Both the position numbers and the translations under genes were made by a program. The notes under the pieces are model-generated. The model was not told the origin of the DNA and did not search any database. It saw only the letters and a list, made by a program, of their open reading frames with translations. Below are positions 33,644-42,313 of a stretch of DNA of 64,000 bases, piece by piece. The DNA is taken from NCBI RefSeq assembly GCF_051859025.1, contig NZ_JBHYGL010000037.1, positions 186,001 to 250,000 of the forward strand. The letters run 5' to 3'. The stretch is from Falsiroseomonas sp051859025 (GTDB taxonomy: Bacteria; Pseudomonadota; Alphaproteobacteria; Acetobacterales; Acetobacteraceae). Positions within the stretch are counted from its first letter, which is position 1. Every line of letters starts with the position of its first letter.

Positions 33644-35578
33644 TCAGCCGCGGATATCGGGTGGCGTGGCCTCCGCCGCCAGGGTGGCGACCGCCTCCGC
33701 CAGCGGCAATTCCACCTGGTCCCGGCCCGGCAGGCGGCGCAGCACCAGCTTGCGCTCCTCCGCCTCCCGCCGCCCGACCACCACCAGCACGGGCACGCGC
33801 TGGGCGATGTGGTCGGGGACCTTCCGGTTGATCTTCTCGTTCCGCAGGTCGAGTTCGACGCGCAGCCCGGCCTTGCGCAGCGCCTCCGCCGCTTCCTTCG
33901 CAAAGGGGGCGGCATCGTCCACGATGGTCGCGACCACCACCTGCACGGGCGCGATCCACAGCGGGAAGCGCCCGGCATGCTGTTCGATCAGGATGCCGAG
34001 GAAGCGTTCGAAACTGCCGAGGATGGCTCGGTGCAGCATGACGGGGCGCTTCCGAGACCCATCCTCCGCTACATACTCGGCATCGAGGCGTTCCGGCAGC
34101 ACGAAATCCACCTGGAAGGTGCCGCATTGCCAGTCCCGGCCGATGGCGTCGCGGAGCACGAATTCCAGCTTCGGGCCGTAGAAGGCGCCCTCCCCCGGAT
34201 TCATCTCGTAATCCACGCCGGCCTTGCGGCAGGCCTCATGCAGCGCGCCTTCCGCCCGGTCCCAGATGCCGTCATCGCCGGCGCGCTGTTCGGGGCGGTC
34301 GCTGAACTTCACGCGGAAGCTCTCGAAGCCGAGGTCCTTGTAGATGCGGGACAGCAGCGCGGTGAAGCGCACGGCTTCGTCCGCGATCTGGTGTTCCTCG
34401 CAGAAGATGTGGGCGTCGTCCTGCGTGAAGGCGCGCACGCGCATGATGCCGTGCAGGGCCCCCGAAGGCTCGTAGCGGTGGCAGGCGCCGAATTCGGCCA
34501 TACGCAGCGGCAGTTCCCGATAGCTGCGGATGCCCTGGTTGAAGATCAGCACATGGCAGGGGCAGTTCATGGGCTTGAGGGCCAGCAGGCGATGCGCCTC
34601 GTCCTGGTCCTCCACCGTCGCCATGAACATGTTCTTCCGGTAGTTCTCCCAATGGCCGGATTTCTCCCACAGCTTCCGGTCCAGCACCTGGGGGGTCTTC
34701 ACCTCCTGGTATTCGCCGTCATCGAGGCGCCGGCGCATGTAGTCCTCCACCGTGCGGTAGAGCTTCCAGCCCTTGGGGTGCCAGAAGACGCTGCCGGTCG
34801 CTTCCTCCTGCAGGTGGAACAGGTTCATCTCCCGCCCGATGCGGCGGTGATCGCGCTTCTCGGCTTCCTCGATCTGGAGGAGGTGGGCGTCGAGTTCCTT
34901 CTGGTCGCGCCAGGCGGTGCCGTAGATGCGGGACAGGACGGGGTTGCGGTGGTCGCCGCGCCAATAGGCCCCGGCCACTTTCATCAGCTTGAAGGCGGTG
35001 CCGATATCGCCGGTGCCGCGCATATGCGGGCCGCGGCAGAGGTCCACCCAATCACCCTGGCTGTAGAGGCTGATGGTCTCCGACGCCGGCAGGTCCCGGA
35101 TCAGCTCCACCTTGAAGCGCTCGCCCTTCGACTCGAACAGGGCGATCGCGTCCTCCCGGCTCACTTCCTGGCGGCGGAAGGGGGCGTTGCGGCCGACGAT
35201 CTCCCGCATCTTCGCCTCGATCGCGGCGAAATCCTCGGTCGTGAAGGGCTGGTTGCGAGAGAAATCGTAGTAGAAGCCGTTCTCGATGGAGGGGCCGATC
35301 GTCACCTGGGTGCCGGGGAACAGCTCCTGCACCGCCTCCGCCAGCACATGGGCGGTGTCGTGGCGGATGAGGTCGAGCGCCTCGGGGTCCTTGCGGGTGA
35401 CGAAGCGCACGGCGGCATCGGCGGCGATCTCATGCGACAGGTCGCGGAGCGCGCCATCAACCTGCATGGCGAGTGCCGCCTTGGCCAGGCCGGGGCCGAT
35501 GCTGGCGGCGATCGTCGTGCCCGTCACGGGCCCGTCGAAAGCGCGGACGGAACCGTCGGGCAGGGTGATCGCGGGCAT
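33644..35578 (-). CDS. thrS: Threonyl-tRNA synthetase
   Basis: 644-residue class II synthetase. Domains: TGS (about residues 1-62), an editing domain (HDTAHVLAEAVQELFPGT and the YYDF region), and the catalytic core with motif 2 in HGIMRVRAFTQDDAHIF. Zn ligands lie in MNCPCHVLIF and downstream His residues, and motif 3 near MLHRAILGSFERFLG; the anticodon domain is C-terminal (VPVLVVVGRREAEER). The start at 35578 (MPAITLPDGSVRAF) is the family start; an in-frame Met at 35620 adds 14 unconserved residues. Upstream of infC on the same strand, an arrangement shared with many bacteria. Confidence 0.97.
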   Translation of the reverse strand: MPAITLPDGSVRAFDGPVTGTTIAASIGPGLAKAALAMQVDGALRDLSHEIAADAAVRFVTRKDPEALDLIRHDTAHVLAEAVQELFPGTQVTIGPSIENGFYYDFSRNQPFTTEDFAAIEAKMREIVGRNAPFRRQEVSREDAIALFESKGERFKVELIRDLPASETISLYSQGDWVDLCRGPHMRGTGDIGTAFKLMKVAGAYWRGDHRNPVLSRIYGTAWRDQKELDAHLLQIEEAEKRDHRRIGREMNLFHLQEEATGSVFWHPKGWKLYRTVEDYMRRRLDDGEYQEVKTPQVLDRKLWEKSGHWENYRKNMFMATVEDQDEAHRLLALKPMNCPCHVLIFNQGIRSYRELPLRMAEFGACHRYEPSGALHGIMRVRAFTQDDAHIFCEEHQIADEAVRFTALLSRIYKDLGFESFRVKFSDRPEQRAGDDGIWDRAEGALHEACRKAGVDYEMNPGEGAFYGPKLEFVLRDAIGRDWQCGTFQVDFVLPERLDAEYVAEDGSRKRPVMLHRAILGSFERFLGILIEQHAGRFPLWIAPVQVVVATIVDDAAPFAKEAAEALRKAGLRVELDLRNEKINRKVPDHIAQRVPVLVVVGRREAEERKLVLRRLPGRDQVELPLAEAVATLAAEATPPDIRG

Positions 35579-35686
35579 GGGGGCAGCAAGCTCCGATGGC
35601 TGAAAATGGGGCGGGACCATGGCCAGCCCGGCACGCGCTCGTCAAGGTTGCCCGCTATGGTTACAGCCGAACCCTCAACCATGGGT

Positions 35687-35692
35687 TATACT
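35687..35692 (+). promoter_or_regulatory. Candidate -10 box for the NYN/OST-HTH gene
   Basis: TATACT, 35 nt upstream of the ATG at 35728, in an AT-richer stretch between divergent thrS and the NYN gene. TTACAG at 35661-35666 is the nearest -35-like hexamer but gives a long 20-nt spacer, so the call rests on the -10. Confidence 0.3.
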
Positions 35693-35727
35693 ACGTCCTT
35701 TCCTGCGTTCCGGAGTCGAATCGTCGC

Positions 35728-37458
35728 ATGGCTGATGCCGAGAAGCCGCCGCGGGCGGCCCTGTATGTTGATTTCGACAATGTCTTCATGGCGTTGCTAC
35801 GGTGGGATGAACGGGCGGCCTATGCCTTCGGCGAAAGGCCCGATGCCTGGCTGGCCTGGCTGGAGGGGCGGGAGGAAGGCGGCGCGCCGACCACCAGGCG
35901 CACGCTCATCCGCCGCTGCTACCTGAATCCCGGTGGCTATTTCGACTTCCAGATGGGCCGCGCCGTCGCGCGCTATCGCCAGCAACGCGATTTGCGGAAC
36001 CGGACCTGGTTCGGGGAGTTCCGCGCCAATTTCGTGCAGGCCGGCTTCGACATCGTGGATTGCCCGCCGGTCGCCTACCTGAAGAACAGCGCCGACATGA
36101 AGATGGCGCTCGATATCCGGGATGCGCTGGACCACAAGACCACCTTCGACGAGTTCGTGATCCTGTCGGGGGACAGCGACTTCCTGCCGGCCCTCGCACG
36201 GCTGCGGGCGCATGACCGGCGCATCACCATCCTGGCGCAGAACACGGCCAAGCGCGCCTACCTGGCCGCCGCCGACATCGTGGTGGGGCTGGATGATTTC
36301 GCGCATGAGGGCATGGGCAATGTCGCCATCGCCCAGGTCGAGCAATCGCCGCCCCGGCCGGAACCGGTGAGGCCCGAGCCCTCACGCCCCGAACCCGCTC
36401 GCTCTGAGCCGGCCCGCCCCGAACCGGCCCGCCCAGAACAGTCCCGGGCGGACCATCCGCGGCCGGACCCCGTGCGGGCGGAAGCCCCGCCCGCAAGGGC
36501 GCCGGACCTGCCCGGCCTGCGCGCCGCCGCCCTGGCCTGGCTGAGGGAGGCGCTGGCGCGCAGCCCCGCCGGCGCGCTGCGGATGACGGAGGTCGGCAGC
36601 CAGATCAGCCGCCACCTGCCCGCCCTCAGGAGCACCGCCTATGCCGGGGCTGGGTCGCTCGGCGGGCTGATCGAGGAAGCGCGCGACCCGCGCCTGCTGA
36701 TGACCGGCCCGGCATCTCGCCGCTGGGTCTTCGACCCGGAACGCGGCCCCCCGCCCGGCGACCTGCCGCCGGGCATCGAGGACCAGCCCGGCCTTCCCGC
36801 CGAAGCCCAGGGCGCGGCGGAGGAGGCGCCCGACGCGCCGGCGGAAGCCGCCCCGGTGGAAGCAGCACCGTCCCAGGCCGAGATCGTGGAAAGCCCGCCC
36901 GAGGTGGCGGCGGAGCCCGAGACTCCTGTGGAGAACCCACCGGAACCCGAGCCATCCCAGCCCGCCGCGCCGCCCGTGGTGGCGGAAGAGCCGGCCCCCA
37001 CCCCGGAACCCGAGCCGGAGCCCGAGCCGCCGAGCCGGGAGGCGCTGATGGCGGAGGCCGCGCTGCTGGTGCGCGACCTTCTCTGGGGTTCCCGAGACAA
37101 CAAGGGCCTGGCGCAGGATCTGCCCGCCTTCGCCCCGGCGGAGATCGGCTTCGTGCTCAACGCCATCGCCGCGCGCCAGCCGCTGGAGATGGTGGAAATG
37201 CCCGCCGCCGCCACAGCCATCGCCGCCGACGCCGCCGCGCAGGGGCTGCATGTCTCCGCGCGGGAGGTCACGGCCATCCTGCGCTGGCTGCTGCGCGGCT
37301 TCGCCAGGCTGCAGGAGGCCCCGGCCCCCGACGCCGCGGCTCAGCACGCCCGCCGCCTCTACGCCACGCTGGTCGCGGCGGTGCGCGCGGTGGATGAACC
37401 GCTGAGCGAGGCGGAGAAGGAGGCGCTGCGGAACTGGACCCAGGCCGGGATCGGTTAG
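35728..37458 (+). CDS. NYN-domain (PIN-like) protein with OST-HTH/LOTUS domain
   Basis: 576 residues, cytosolic. Residues 9-190 are a NYN/LabA-type PIN-like nuclease domain with its acidic residues in place: YVDFDN (Asp15, Asp17), KNSADMK (Asp123) and LSGDSDFLPAL (Asp149, Asp151). Residues about 209-252 are a low-complexity RPEPx pentapeptide repeat. About 260-338 is an OST-HTH/LOTUS-like RNA-binding domain (RAAALAWLREAL ... RRWVFDP). A Pro/Glu/Ala-rich linker leads to a helical C-terminal domain (about 435-575). Probably a metal-dependent RNase or RNA-binding protein; targets unknown. ATG 35728 is chosen at the start of domain-like sequence, though its Shine-Dalgarno (GGAG 12 nt away) is distant. 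It ends tail-to-tail with a glycosyltransferase gene, stops overlapping by 4 nt. Confidence 0.82.
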   Translation: MADAEKPPRAALYVDFDNVFMALLRWDERAAYAFGERPDAWLAWLEGREEGGAPTTRRTLIRRCYLNPGGYFDFQMGRAVARYRQQRDLRNRTWFGEFRANFVQAGFDIVDCPPVAYLKNSADMKMALDIRDALDHKTTFDEFVILSGDSDFLPALARLRAHDRRITILAQNTAKRAYLAAADIVVGLDDFAHEGMGNVAIAQVEQSPPRPEPVRPEPSRPEPARSEPARPEPARPEQSRADHPRPDPVRAEAPPARAPDLPGLRAAALAWLREALARSPAGALRMTEVGSQISRHLPALRSTAYAGAGSLGGLIEEARDPRLLMTGPASRRWVFDPERGPPPGDLPPGIEDQPGLPAEAQGAAEEAPDAPAEAAPVEAAPSQAEIVESPPEVAAEPETPVENPPEPEPSQPAAPPVVAEEPAPTPEPEPEPEPPSREALMAEAALLVRDLLWGSRDNKGLAQDLPAFAPAEIGFVLNAIAARQPLEMVEMPAAATAIAADAAAQGLHVSAREVTAILRWLLRGFARLQEAPAPDAAAQHARRLYATLVAAVRAVDEPLSEAEKEALRNWTQAGIG

Positions 37459-38372
37459 CGGGGCGAAAGCCCCGCCATCGCCGCGCGCACATCCTCCACG
37501 CCGAGCGCGGCGAGGGGCGCGTGGCGCAGCACCGCCACCGCGGGGCCGCGCGGCGCGCACAGCGCCGGGTCGCTCTCATCCCCGAACAGCGCCAGCGTCG
37601 GGCAGCCGGCGGCGGCGATCAGGTGGGTGGGGCCGGTGTCGTTCCCCAGCGCGAAGCTCGCCCGCCGCGCCAGCGCCGCGACCTGCGCGATGCTGGTGCG
37701 GCCGGCCAAATCGATGGCGTTGGGCGCGGCGGCGGTGATCTCCGCCGCCAGCGCGGCTTCCGACTTCCCGCCCAGCACCAGGCAGGGCAGCCCGCAGCCC
37801 GCGGCAAAGGCGGCGAAATGCTCCGCCGGCCAGCGCTTGCCCGGGCGATGCGGCGACGCGCCCGGCACCAGCAGCGCGAAGCGCGGCGGCAAGGGCAGGT
37901 CCGACAGGTCGGCATCCAGCCAATCCAGCGCCGGCGCGGGAAAGTGGCGGATGCCCGCCATCTCCAGCTGGTCCCGCTGGCGTTCCAGCGTGTGCATCAC
38001 GTTCCGCCGCGGATTGGCATGGGGGTGGGACGCACCCCAGGCCGTGCCGGACCAGCGGGCGCCAAGCCCCACCATCAGCCGGTAGCGGGATGACCGGCCG
38101 GAGGTCTGGAGGTCATAGACCCAGTCGAAACCCGCACCGCGCAGTCGGCGCGCCAGGCGGAAGACGGCGGGCAAATCCGTCCAGGCTGGGCGGCCATCCT
38201 CCCACACCTCGTCGAACCAGGGGCTGCGGCGGGCCAGCGGCGCGAAGGGCGGCGTCGTCAGCAGCACGATCCGCGCCGCCGGGTGATGCGCCCGGATGGC
38301 CGCGAAGGGCCCGAAGGACTGGACGAAATCGCCGAGTGCGCCGAGGCGGATGACCAGCACCGGTGCCGTCAC
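37455..38372 (-). CDS. Glycosyltransferase family 9 (heptosyltransferase-like)
   Basis: 305 residues, GT-B fold, related to ADP-heptose:LPS heptosyltransferases. The N-terminus VLVIRLGALGDFVQSFGPFAAI is the GT9 signature. The C-terminal nucleotide-sugar half has LLVPGASPHRPGKRWPAEHF and FALGNDTGPTHLIAAAGCPTLALFG. It likely adds a sugar to lipopolysaccharide core or a similar glycan on the cytosolic side of the inner membrane. Its start overlaps the GT4 stop by 4 nt (ATGA), so both act in the same pathway. Confidence 0.9.
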   Translation of the reverse strand: MTAPVLVIRLGALGDFVQSFGPFAAIRAHHPAARIVLLTTPPFAPLARRSPWFDEVWEDGRPAWTDLPAVFRLARRLRGAGFDWVYDLQTSGRSSRYRLMVGLGARWSGTAWGASHPHANPRRNVMHTLERQRDQLEMAGIRHFPAPALDWLDADLSDLPLPPRFALLVPGASPHRPGKRWPAEHFAAFAAGCGLPCLVLGGKSEAALAAEITAAAPNAIDLAGRTSIAQVAALARRASFALGNDTGPTHLIAAAGCPTLALFGDESDPALCAPRGPAVAVLRHAPLAALGVEDVRAAMAGLSPR

Positions 38373-39496
38373 GGCAGCAATTCCCGATAGACGTCCAGGG
38401 TGGCGCGCTGCATGACGGCGGTGGTGTGGCGCGCCAGGACGGAAGCGCGCCCGGCCTGCGCCACCGCATCGCGCTCCGCCGCCGGCAGGGCCAGCACGCG
38501 CGCCAGCGCCGCGGCCAGGCCAGCGGGGTCCCCGGGCGGCACGCGCCAGCCCGTGACGCCATCCTCTACCGTCTCCCTCGGCCCGCCGAGGTCGGCGGCC
38601 ACCACGGGGCGGCCCATGGCCTGGGCCTCGATCACCGTGCGGCCGAAGGCTTCCGCATCCGTGCTGGCGTGGACGACGACATCGGCCGCCAGCAGCGCCG
38701 TGCCCATCGCCTCCACATGGCCGAGGATGCGGACGCGGTCGCCGACGCCATGCTGGCGGGCCAGCGCCACCAGGCCGGCGCGATACTCGCCCTCACCCCC
38801 TCCGCCGGCCAGCACGGCCAGGGCGTTGCCGGGCAGGTTCGCCATCGCCTCGATCAGCACGGCCTGGCCCTTCCAGCGCGTCAGTCGGCCGGGCAGCAGC
38901 ACCACGGGCCGGTCATCCGGCGCGCCCCAGGCAGCACGCAGCGCGGCGACGCGTTCCGGCGGCACAGAAGCCGGGTTGAAGCGGCGGGGATCGACGCCGC
39001 GATGGATCACCCGCAGCCGGTCCTCCCGCACGCCATGCCGTTCGCGGACCAGGTCGGCGATGAAGTGGCTGACCGCGATCACCCGGTCGCCGCGCGCCAT
39101 CACGGAGTTGTAGAGCCGCTTGCCCGGGAAGCCTTCATTATAGGCGCCGTGATAGGTGGTGACGAAACCCGCCCCCATGCGCCGCGCCGCCATCAGCGCG
39201 GACCAGGCGGGCGCGCGCGACCGGGCATGGATCAGCGCCACCCCCTCCCGCCGCGCCAGCGCCGCCAGCGCGCCCGCATTGCGCCAGATCGTGACCGGCG
39301 ACTTGGCGCGCAGCGGCAGCGTGACGTGGTGGATGCCGAGTGCATCCAACTCCGCCACCATCGGCCCGCCCTGGGAGGCGACGATGGCGCGCAGCCCCGC
39401 ATCGCGGATGGCTTCCGCGATCTCGATCGTGCCTCGCTCCACGCCGCCAGTGACGAGCGCGGGGAGGACCTGCAACACGGCGGGGGGGCTGGCCAT
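38369..39496 (-). CDS. Glycosyltransferase family 4
   Basis: 375-residue GT-B retaining glycosyltransferase. N-terminal acceptor half: VLPALVTGGVERGTIEIAEA, with HARSRAPAWSA and TTYHGAYN. C-terminal donor half: LLPGRLTRWKGQAVLIEAM, then DVVVHASTDAEAFGRTVIEAQAMGRPVVA with the EAFG(R)xxxEA motif that contacts the sugar nucleotide. Probably transfers a hexose in LPS core or exopolysaccharide assembly, coupled to the downstream GT9 gene. Starts 42 nt beyond the stop of the oxygenase gene. Confidence 0.92.
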   Translation of the reverse strand: MASPPAVLQVLPALVTGGVERGTIEIAEAIRDAGLRAIVASQGGPMVAELDALGIHHVTLPLRAKSPVTIWRNAGALAALARREGVALIHARSRAPAWSALMAARRMGAGFVTTYHGAYNEGFPGKRLYNSVMARGDRVIAVSHFIADLVRERHGVREDRLRVIHRGVDPRRFNPASVPPERVAALRAAWGAPDDRPVVLLPGRLTRWKGQAVLIEAMANLPGNALAVLAGGGGEGEYRAGLVALARQHGVGDRVRILGHVEAMGTALLAADVVVHASTDAEAFGRTVIEAQAMGRPVVAADLGGPRETVEDGVTGWRVPPGDPAGLAAALARVLALPAAERDAVAQAGRASVLARHTTAVMQRATLDVYRELLP

Positions 39497-39538
39497 CAGC
39501 CGCGGTTCCTACCCCCGACGAGCGCGCGCGTGAAGGGT

Positions 39539-40495
39539 TCAGCCTGGCTCGCGCCGATGCGCGTAGGTCTCGTCGAGTTTCGCGCGGAGGTAGGCGGCCC
39601 CGGTGATCGGCGTATACCGCGGCGGGTTGCCCGGCCCCGTGCAGCCAGGGAGCACGGCCACCACCGCATCGGGGTTGGGGTCCAGGAAGAAGGCGGCGGA
39701 ATAACGCTCCGCCGCCGGCGCGCGGACGCGGTGCGGCGTGGAGGCATAGACGTCATTCGTCCACCGCATCAGGCAATCCCCGATGTTGCAGATGAAGGCG
39801 CCGGGAAGCGTCGGCACATCCTCCCACCCCCCGCCGCGGCGCTTCACCTGCAGCCCCGCCACGCCATCGGTGGCCAGCACCGTGACGCAGCCATAATCCG
39901 TGTGTTCCCCGGCGCCGAGCGGCGCGGCCTGGCCGCTGCCGGCGGGGTAGTGCAGCAGCCGAAGCGTGGCGAGCGGCCGGTCCAGCCGAGCCTCGAAGAA
40001 ATCCTCCTCGATCCCGAGGTCCAGCGCGAAGCCGCGATGCAGCAACCGGCCAAGCGCCCAGGCCGCGTCGAAATGCGCGAGGATCGCGGCGCGGAGGTCG
40101 GCGCGCCCCTCGGGCCAGAGGTTCAGGCCGCGGAAGGGGATGCCGGCCAGGATCTCCGGATGGTCCGGTGCCATCTCGAGCCCGACATTGAAAGCCTCCT
40201 TCCGGTCGGCCGGCTTCGTGGGGTCCAGCTGTTCCTCCGACAGCCCGACATAGCCGCGATTATGCGGCGACCGCCGGATGGACAGGGCCTGCTTGTCGGC
40301 ATCCGGCAGCGCGAAAAGGGCGCGGGCGGCGTCGAACAGGCCGGTGGTGACGGCATCGGGGATGCCGTGGCCGGTGACGAGGAAGAAGCCCGCGCCACGG
40401 CAGGCGGCGCCGAGTTCCACGGCGACCGCGCGGCGGGCGGTGGGGTCCGGGCTGCGCAGGCCGGCGATGTCGATGACGGGGACGATGTCGTTCAT
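39539..40495 (-). CDS. Isopenicillin N synthase family Fe(II)/2-oxoglutarate dioxygenase
   Basis: 318-residue non-haem iron oxygenase. N-terminal DIOX_N domain: VPVIDIAGLRSP, GFFLVTGHGIPD. The catalytic jelly-roll has the iron triad HTD (GEHTDYGCVTVLA) and the later His in STPHRVRAP, with the co-substrate Arg and Ser at RAPAAERYSAAFF. Homologues oxidise diverse small molecules including gibberellin-, amino-acid- and base-type substrates; nothing here points to beta-lactam synthesis. It lies 31 nt after the second sugar permease on the same strand, suggesting it modifies a compound taken up by that transporter. Confidence 0.88.
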   Translation of the reverse strand: MNDIVPVIDIAGLRSPDPTARRAVAVELGAACRGAGFFLVTGHGIPDAVTTGLFDAARALFALPDADKQALSIRRSPHNRGYVGLSEEQLDPTKPADRKEAFNVGLEMAPDHPEILAGIPFRGLNLWPEGRADLRAAILAHFDAAWALGRLLHRGFALDLGIEEDFFEARLDRPLATLRLLHYPAGSGQAAPLGAGEHTDYGCVTVLATDGVAGLQVKRRGGGWEDVPTLPGAFICNIGDCLMRWTNDVYASTPHRVRAPAAERYSAAFFLDPNPDAVVAVLPGCTGPGNPPRYTPITGAAYLRAKLDETYAHRREPG

Positions 40496-40526
40496 CCCCC
40501 CATCGTGCCGCAGGCGGCCGTTGCCG

Positions 40527-41372
40527 TCAGCCGCCCTTCACGCCGCCCTGGGTCAGCCCGGCCACGATCTGCTTCTGCGCCACCAGCGTCAGCACCAGCA
40601 CCGGCGCCGTCACCAGCAGGGCGGCGGCCGAGAGCGGGCCCCAGCTGATCTGTTCGAAGGTCAGCATGTTGTTGACCGCGACAGGCAGGGTCCGCGTCTC
40701 CCGCCCCGCCAGCACCATGGCGAAGATGAAGTTGTTCCAGGAGAAGATGAAGGCGAGGATCGTCGCCACCGTGATGCCGGGCCGTGCCAGCGGCAGCGCC
40801 ACGTGGCGGAAGGCCTGCCAGATGGTGGCGCCATCGACCAGCGCCGCTTCCTCCAATTCGCCCGGCAGCCCCTCGAAGAACCCGATCATCACCCAGACCG
40901 CGATCGGCACCGTCAGCACCAGGTGGGTGATCAGGATGGGCCAGATCGTGCCCGTCAGCCCGATCCACTGGAACAGCAGGAACAGGGGGATGAGGTAGGA
41001 AAGCCCCGGCGTGATGCGGGCGATCAGGATCAGCACCGCCGCCTTGGTGGCGCGCATCTTGGCGATGCCATAGCCCGCGGGGATGCCGACCAGCAGCGCG
41101 ATGCCGGTCGCGCCGAAGCTGACCACCACGCTGTTCCAGGCCTGCAGCAGGAAGTCGTTGCGTTCGAACACCGCGCGGAAATTGTCGAGCGTCGGCGGGC
41201 TGGGGATGAAGACCGGCGGGAAGGCGGTGTTGTCCACCTCGTTCTTCAGGGACAGCGACAGCATCCACAGGAAGACCAGCGCCGCCGGCGAGACCAGCGC
41301 GAAGACCGCCAGGCCGAAGCCCAGGCTCTCCAGCCGCCTTTTCCAGGGCCGGGCGCGGATGGTGCCGCTCAT
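40527..41372 (-). CDS. Carbohydrate ABC transporter permease (MalG type)
   Basis: About 281 residues, six predicted membrane helices. The ATPase-coupling EAA loop reads EEAALVDGATIWQAFRHVALPLARPG, as in MalG/UgpE. The C-terminus ends GLTQGGVKGG, common to this family. ATG 41372 overlaps the first permease's stop by 4 nt. It pairs with the neighbouring MalF-type permease to form the membrane channel for a sugar or sugar derivative. Confidence 0.93.
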   Translation of the reverse strand: MSGTIRARPWKRRLESLGFGLAVFALVSPAALVFLWMLSLSLKNEVDNTAFPPVFIPSPPTLDNFRAVFERNDFLLQAWNSVVVSFGATGIALLVGIPAGYGIAKMRATKAAVLILIARITPGLSYLIPLFLLFQWIGLTGTIWPILITHLVLTVPIAVWVMIGFFEGLPGELEEAALVDGATIWQAFRHVALPLARPGITVATILAFIFSWNNFIFAMVLAGRETRTLPVAVNNMLTFEQISWGPLSAAALLVTAPVLVLTLVAQKQIVAGLTQGGVKGG

Positions 41373-42313
41373 CGTGCCGCGTCCTTGAAGCGTTCGCGCG
41401 ACCACAGCAGCAGCAGCGCCAGCCCGATGATGAGGATGAAGAACACCACCACCACGGCGCTCGCATAGCCCATGTTGTAGTAGGCGAAGGCGTTCAGATA
41501 CAGGAAGATGTTGATCGTCTCGCTCGCCGTGCCCGGCCCGCCCTGGGTGATGACGTAGATGGTGTCGAAGGCCTTCAGGGCGTCGATGGTGCGGATGATG
41601 ATCGCCACCATCAGGAAGGGTGCCAGCAGCGGCAGGGTGATGTAGCGGAAGGCCTGCCAGCCCGTCGCGCCATCGATCTTCGCGGCCTCATAGGGATCGA
41701 CGGGCAGCGACGCCAGGCCGCCCAGCACCAGCAGCATCACCAGCGGCGTCCAGTGCCAGACCTCCACCATCACCAGGGTCGGGATGACGGTGGAAGCATC
41801 GTAGACCCAGAGGCTGGGCGGGATGCCGAACTGGGACAGGATCCAGTTGAGCACGCCGAGTTGCGGGTGGAACATCATCGTCCAGACCAGCGCGACGGCG
41901 ACGGGCGTCGCCATCATCGGCAGGATGAAGATGGTGCGCGCCAGGCCGCGCAGCGGGAATTTCCGGTTGAAGGCGATGGCGGCCGCCGTGCCCAGGATCA
42001 CCGGGATCACGACCGCCAGCGCGGTGAAATACAGGGTCCGCCAGATCGAGGCATGGAAGCGTTCGTCGCCCCAAAGCCTTTCGTAATTGGCCAGGCCCAC
42101 GAAGCTGCGGCCGGAGCCCAGCTTCCATTCGTTCAGGCTCATCCAGAGCGTGAAGATCCAGGGGAAGACGATGACGGCGACCACCACCACCGCGGCGGGC
42201 ACGACGAAGGGCCAGTAATGCCGTGCATAGGCCCGCTTGCGCCGGACCCTGTCGGCGGCAGCACCCGAGAGTGCCGCCGCCTTGCCATCGGGAGTGGTGG
42301 TGCCGCCAGACAT
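41369..42313 (-). CDS. Carbohydrate ABC transporter permease (MalF type)
   Basis: 314 residues. A basic cytosolic N-terminus is followed by six predicted membrane helices. The EAA loop is YEAAKIDGATGWQAFRYITLPLLAP. TQGGPGTASETINIFLYLNAF near the C-terminus is typical of MalF/UgpA. ATG 42313 shares one base with the stop of the binding-protein gene (TGATG), so translation is coupled. An in-frame upstream extension is the antisense-like shadow of the binding-protein gene and is not used. Confidence 0.93.
   Translation of the reverse strand: MSGGTTTPDGKAAALSGAAADRVRRKRAYARHYWPFVVPAAVVVVAVIVFPWIFTLWMSLNEWKLGSGRSFVGLANYERLWGDERFHASIWRTLYFTALAVVIPVILGTAAAIAFNRKFPLRGLARTIFILPMMATPVAVALVWTMMFHPQLGVLNWILSQFGIPPSLWVYDASTVIPTLVMVEVWHWTPLVMLLVLGGLASLPVDPYEAAKIDGATGWQAFRYITLPLLAPFLMVAIIIRTIDALKAFDTIYVITQGGPGTASETINIFLYLNAFAYYNMGYASAVVVVFFILIIGLALLLLWSRERFKDAAR

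Noticed and set aside
36349..36490. RPEPx repeat DNA as a mobile or CRISPR-like repeat
   Set aside because: The 15-bp period encodes an in-frame pentapeptide linker between two protein domains; ordinary coding low complexity.
39539..40495. Beta-lactam biosynthesis based on the isopenicillin N synthase-like gene
   Set aside because: No ACV synthetase or other beta-lactam genes nearby; the family is broad and mostly unrelated to antibiotics.
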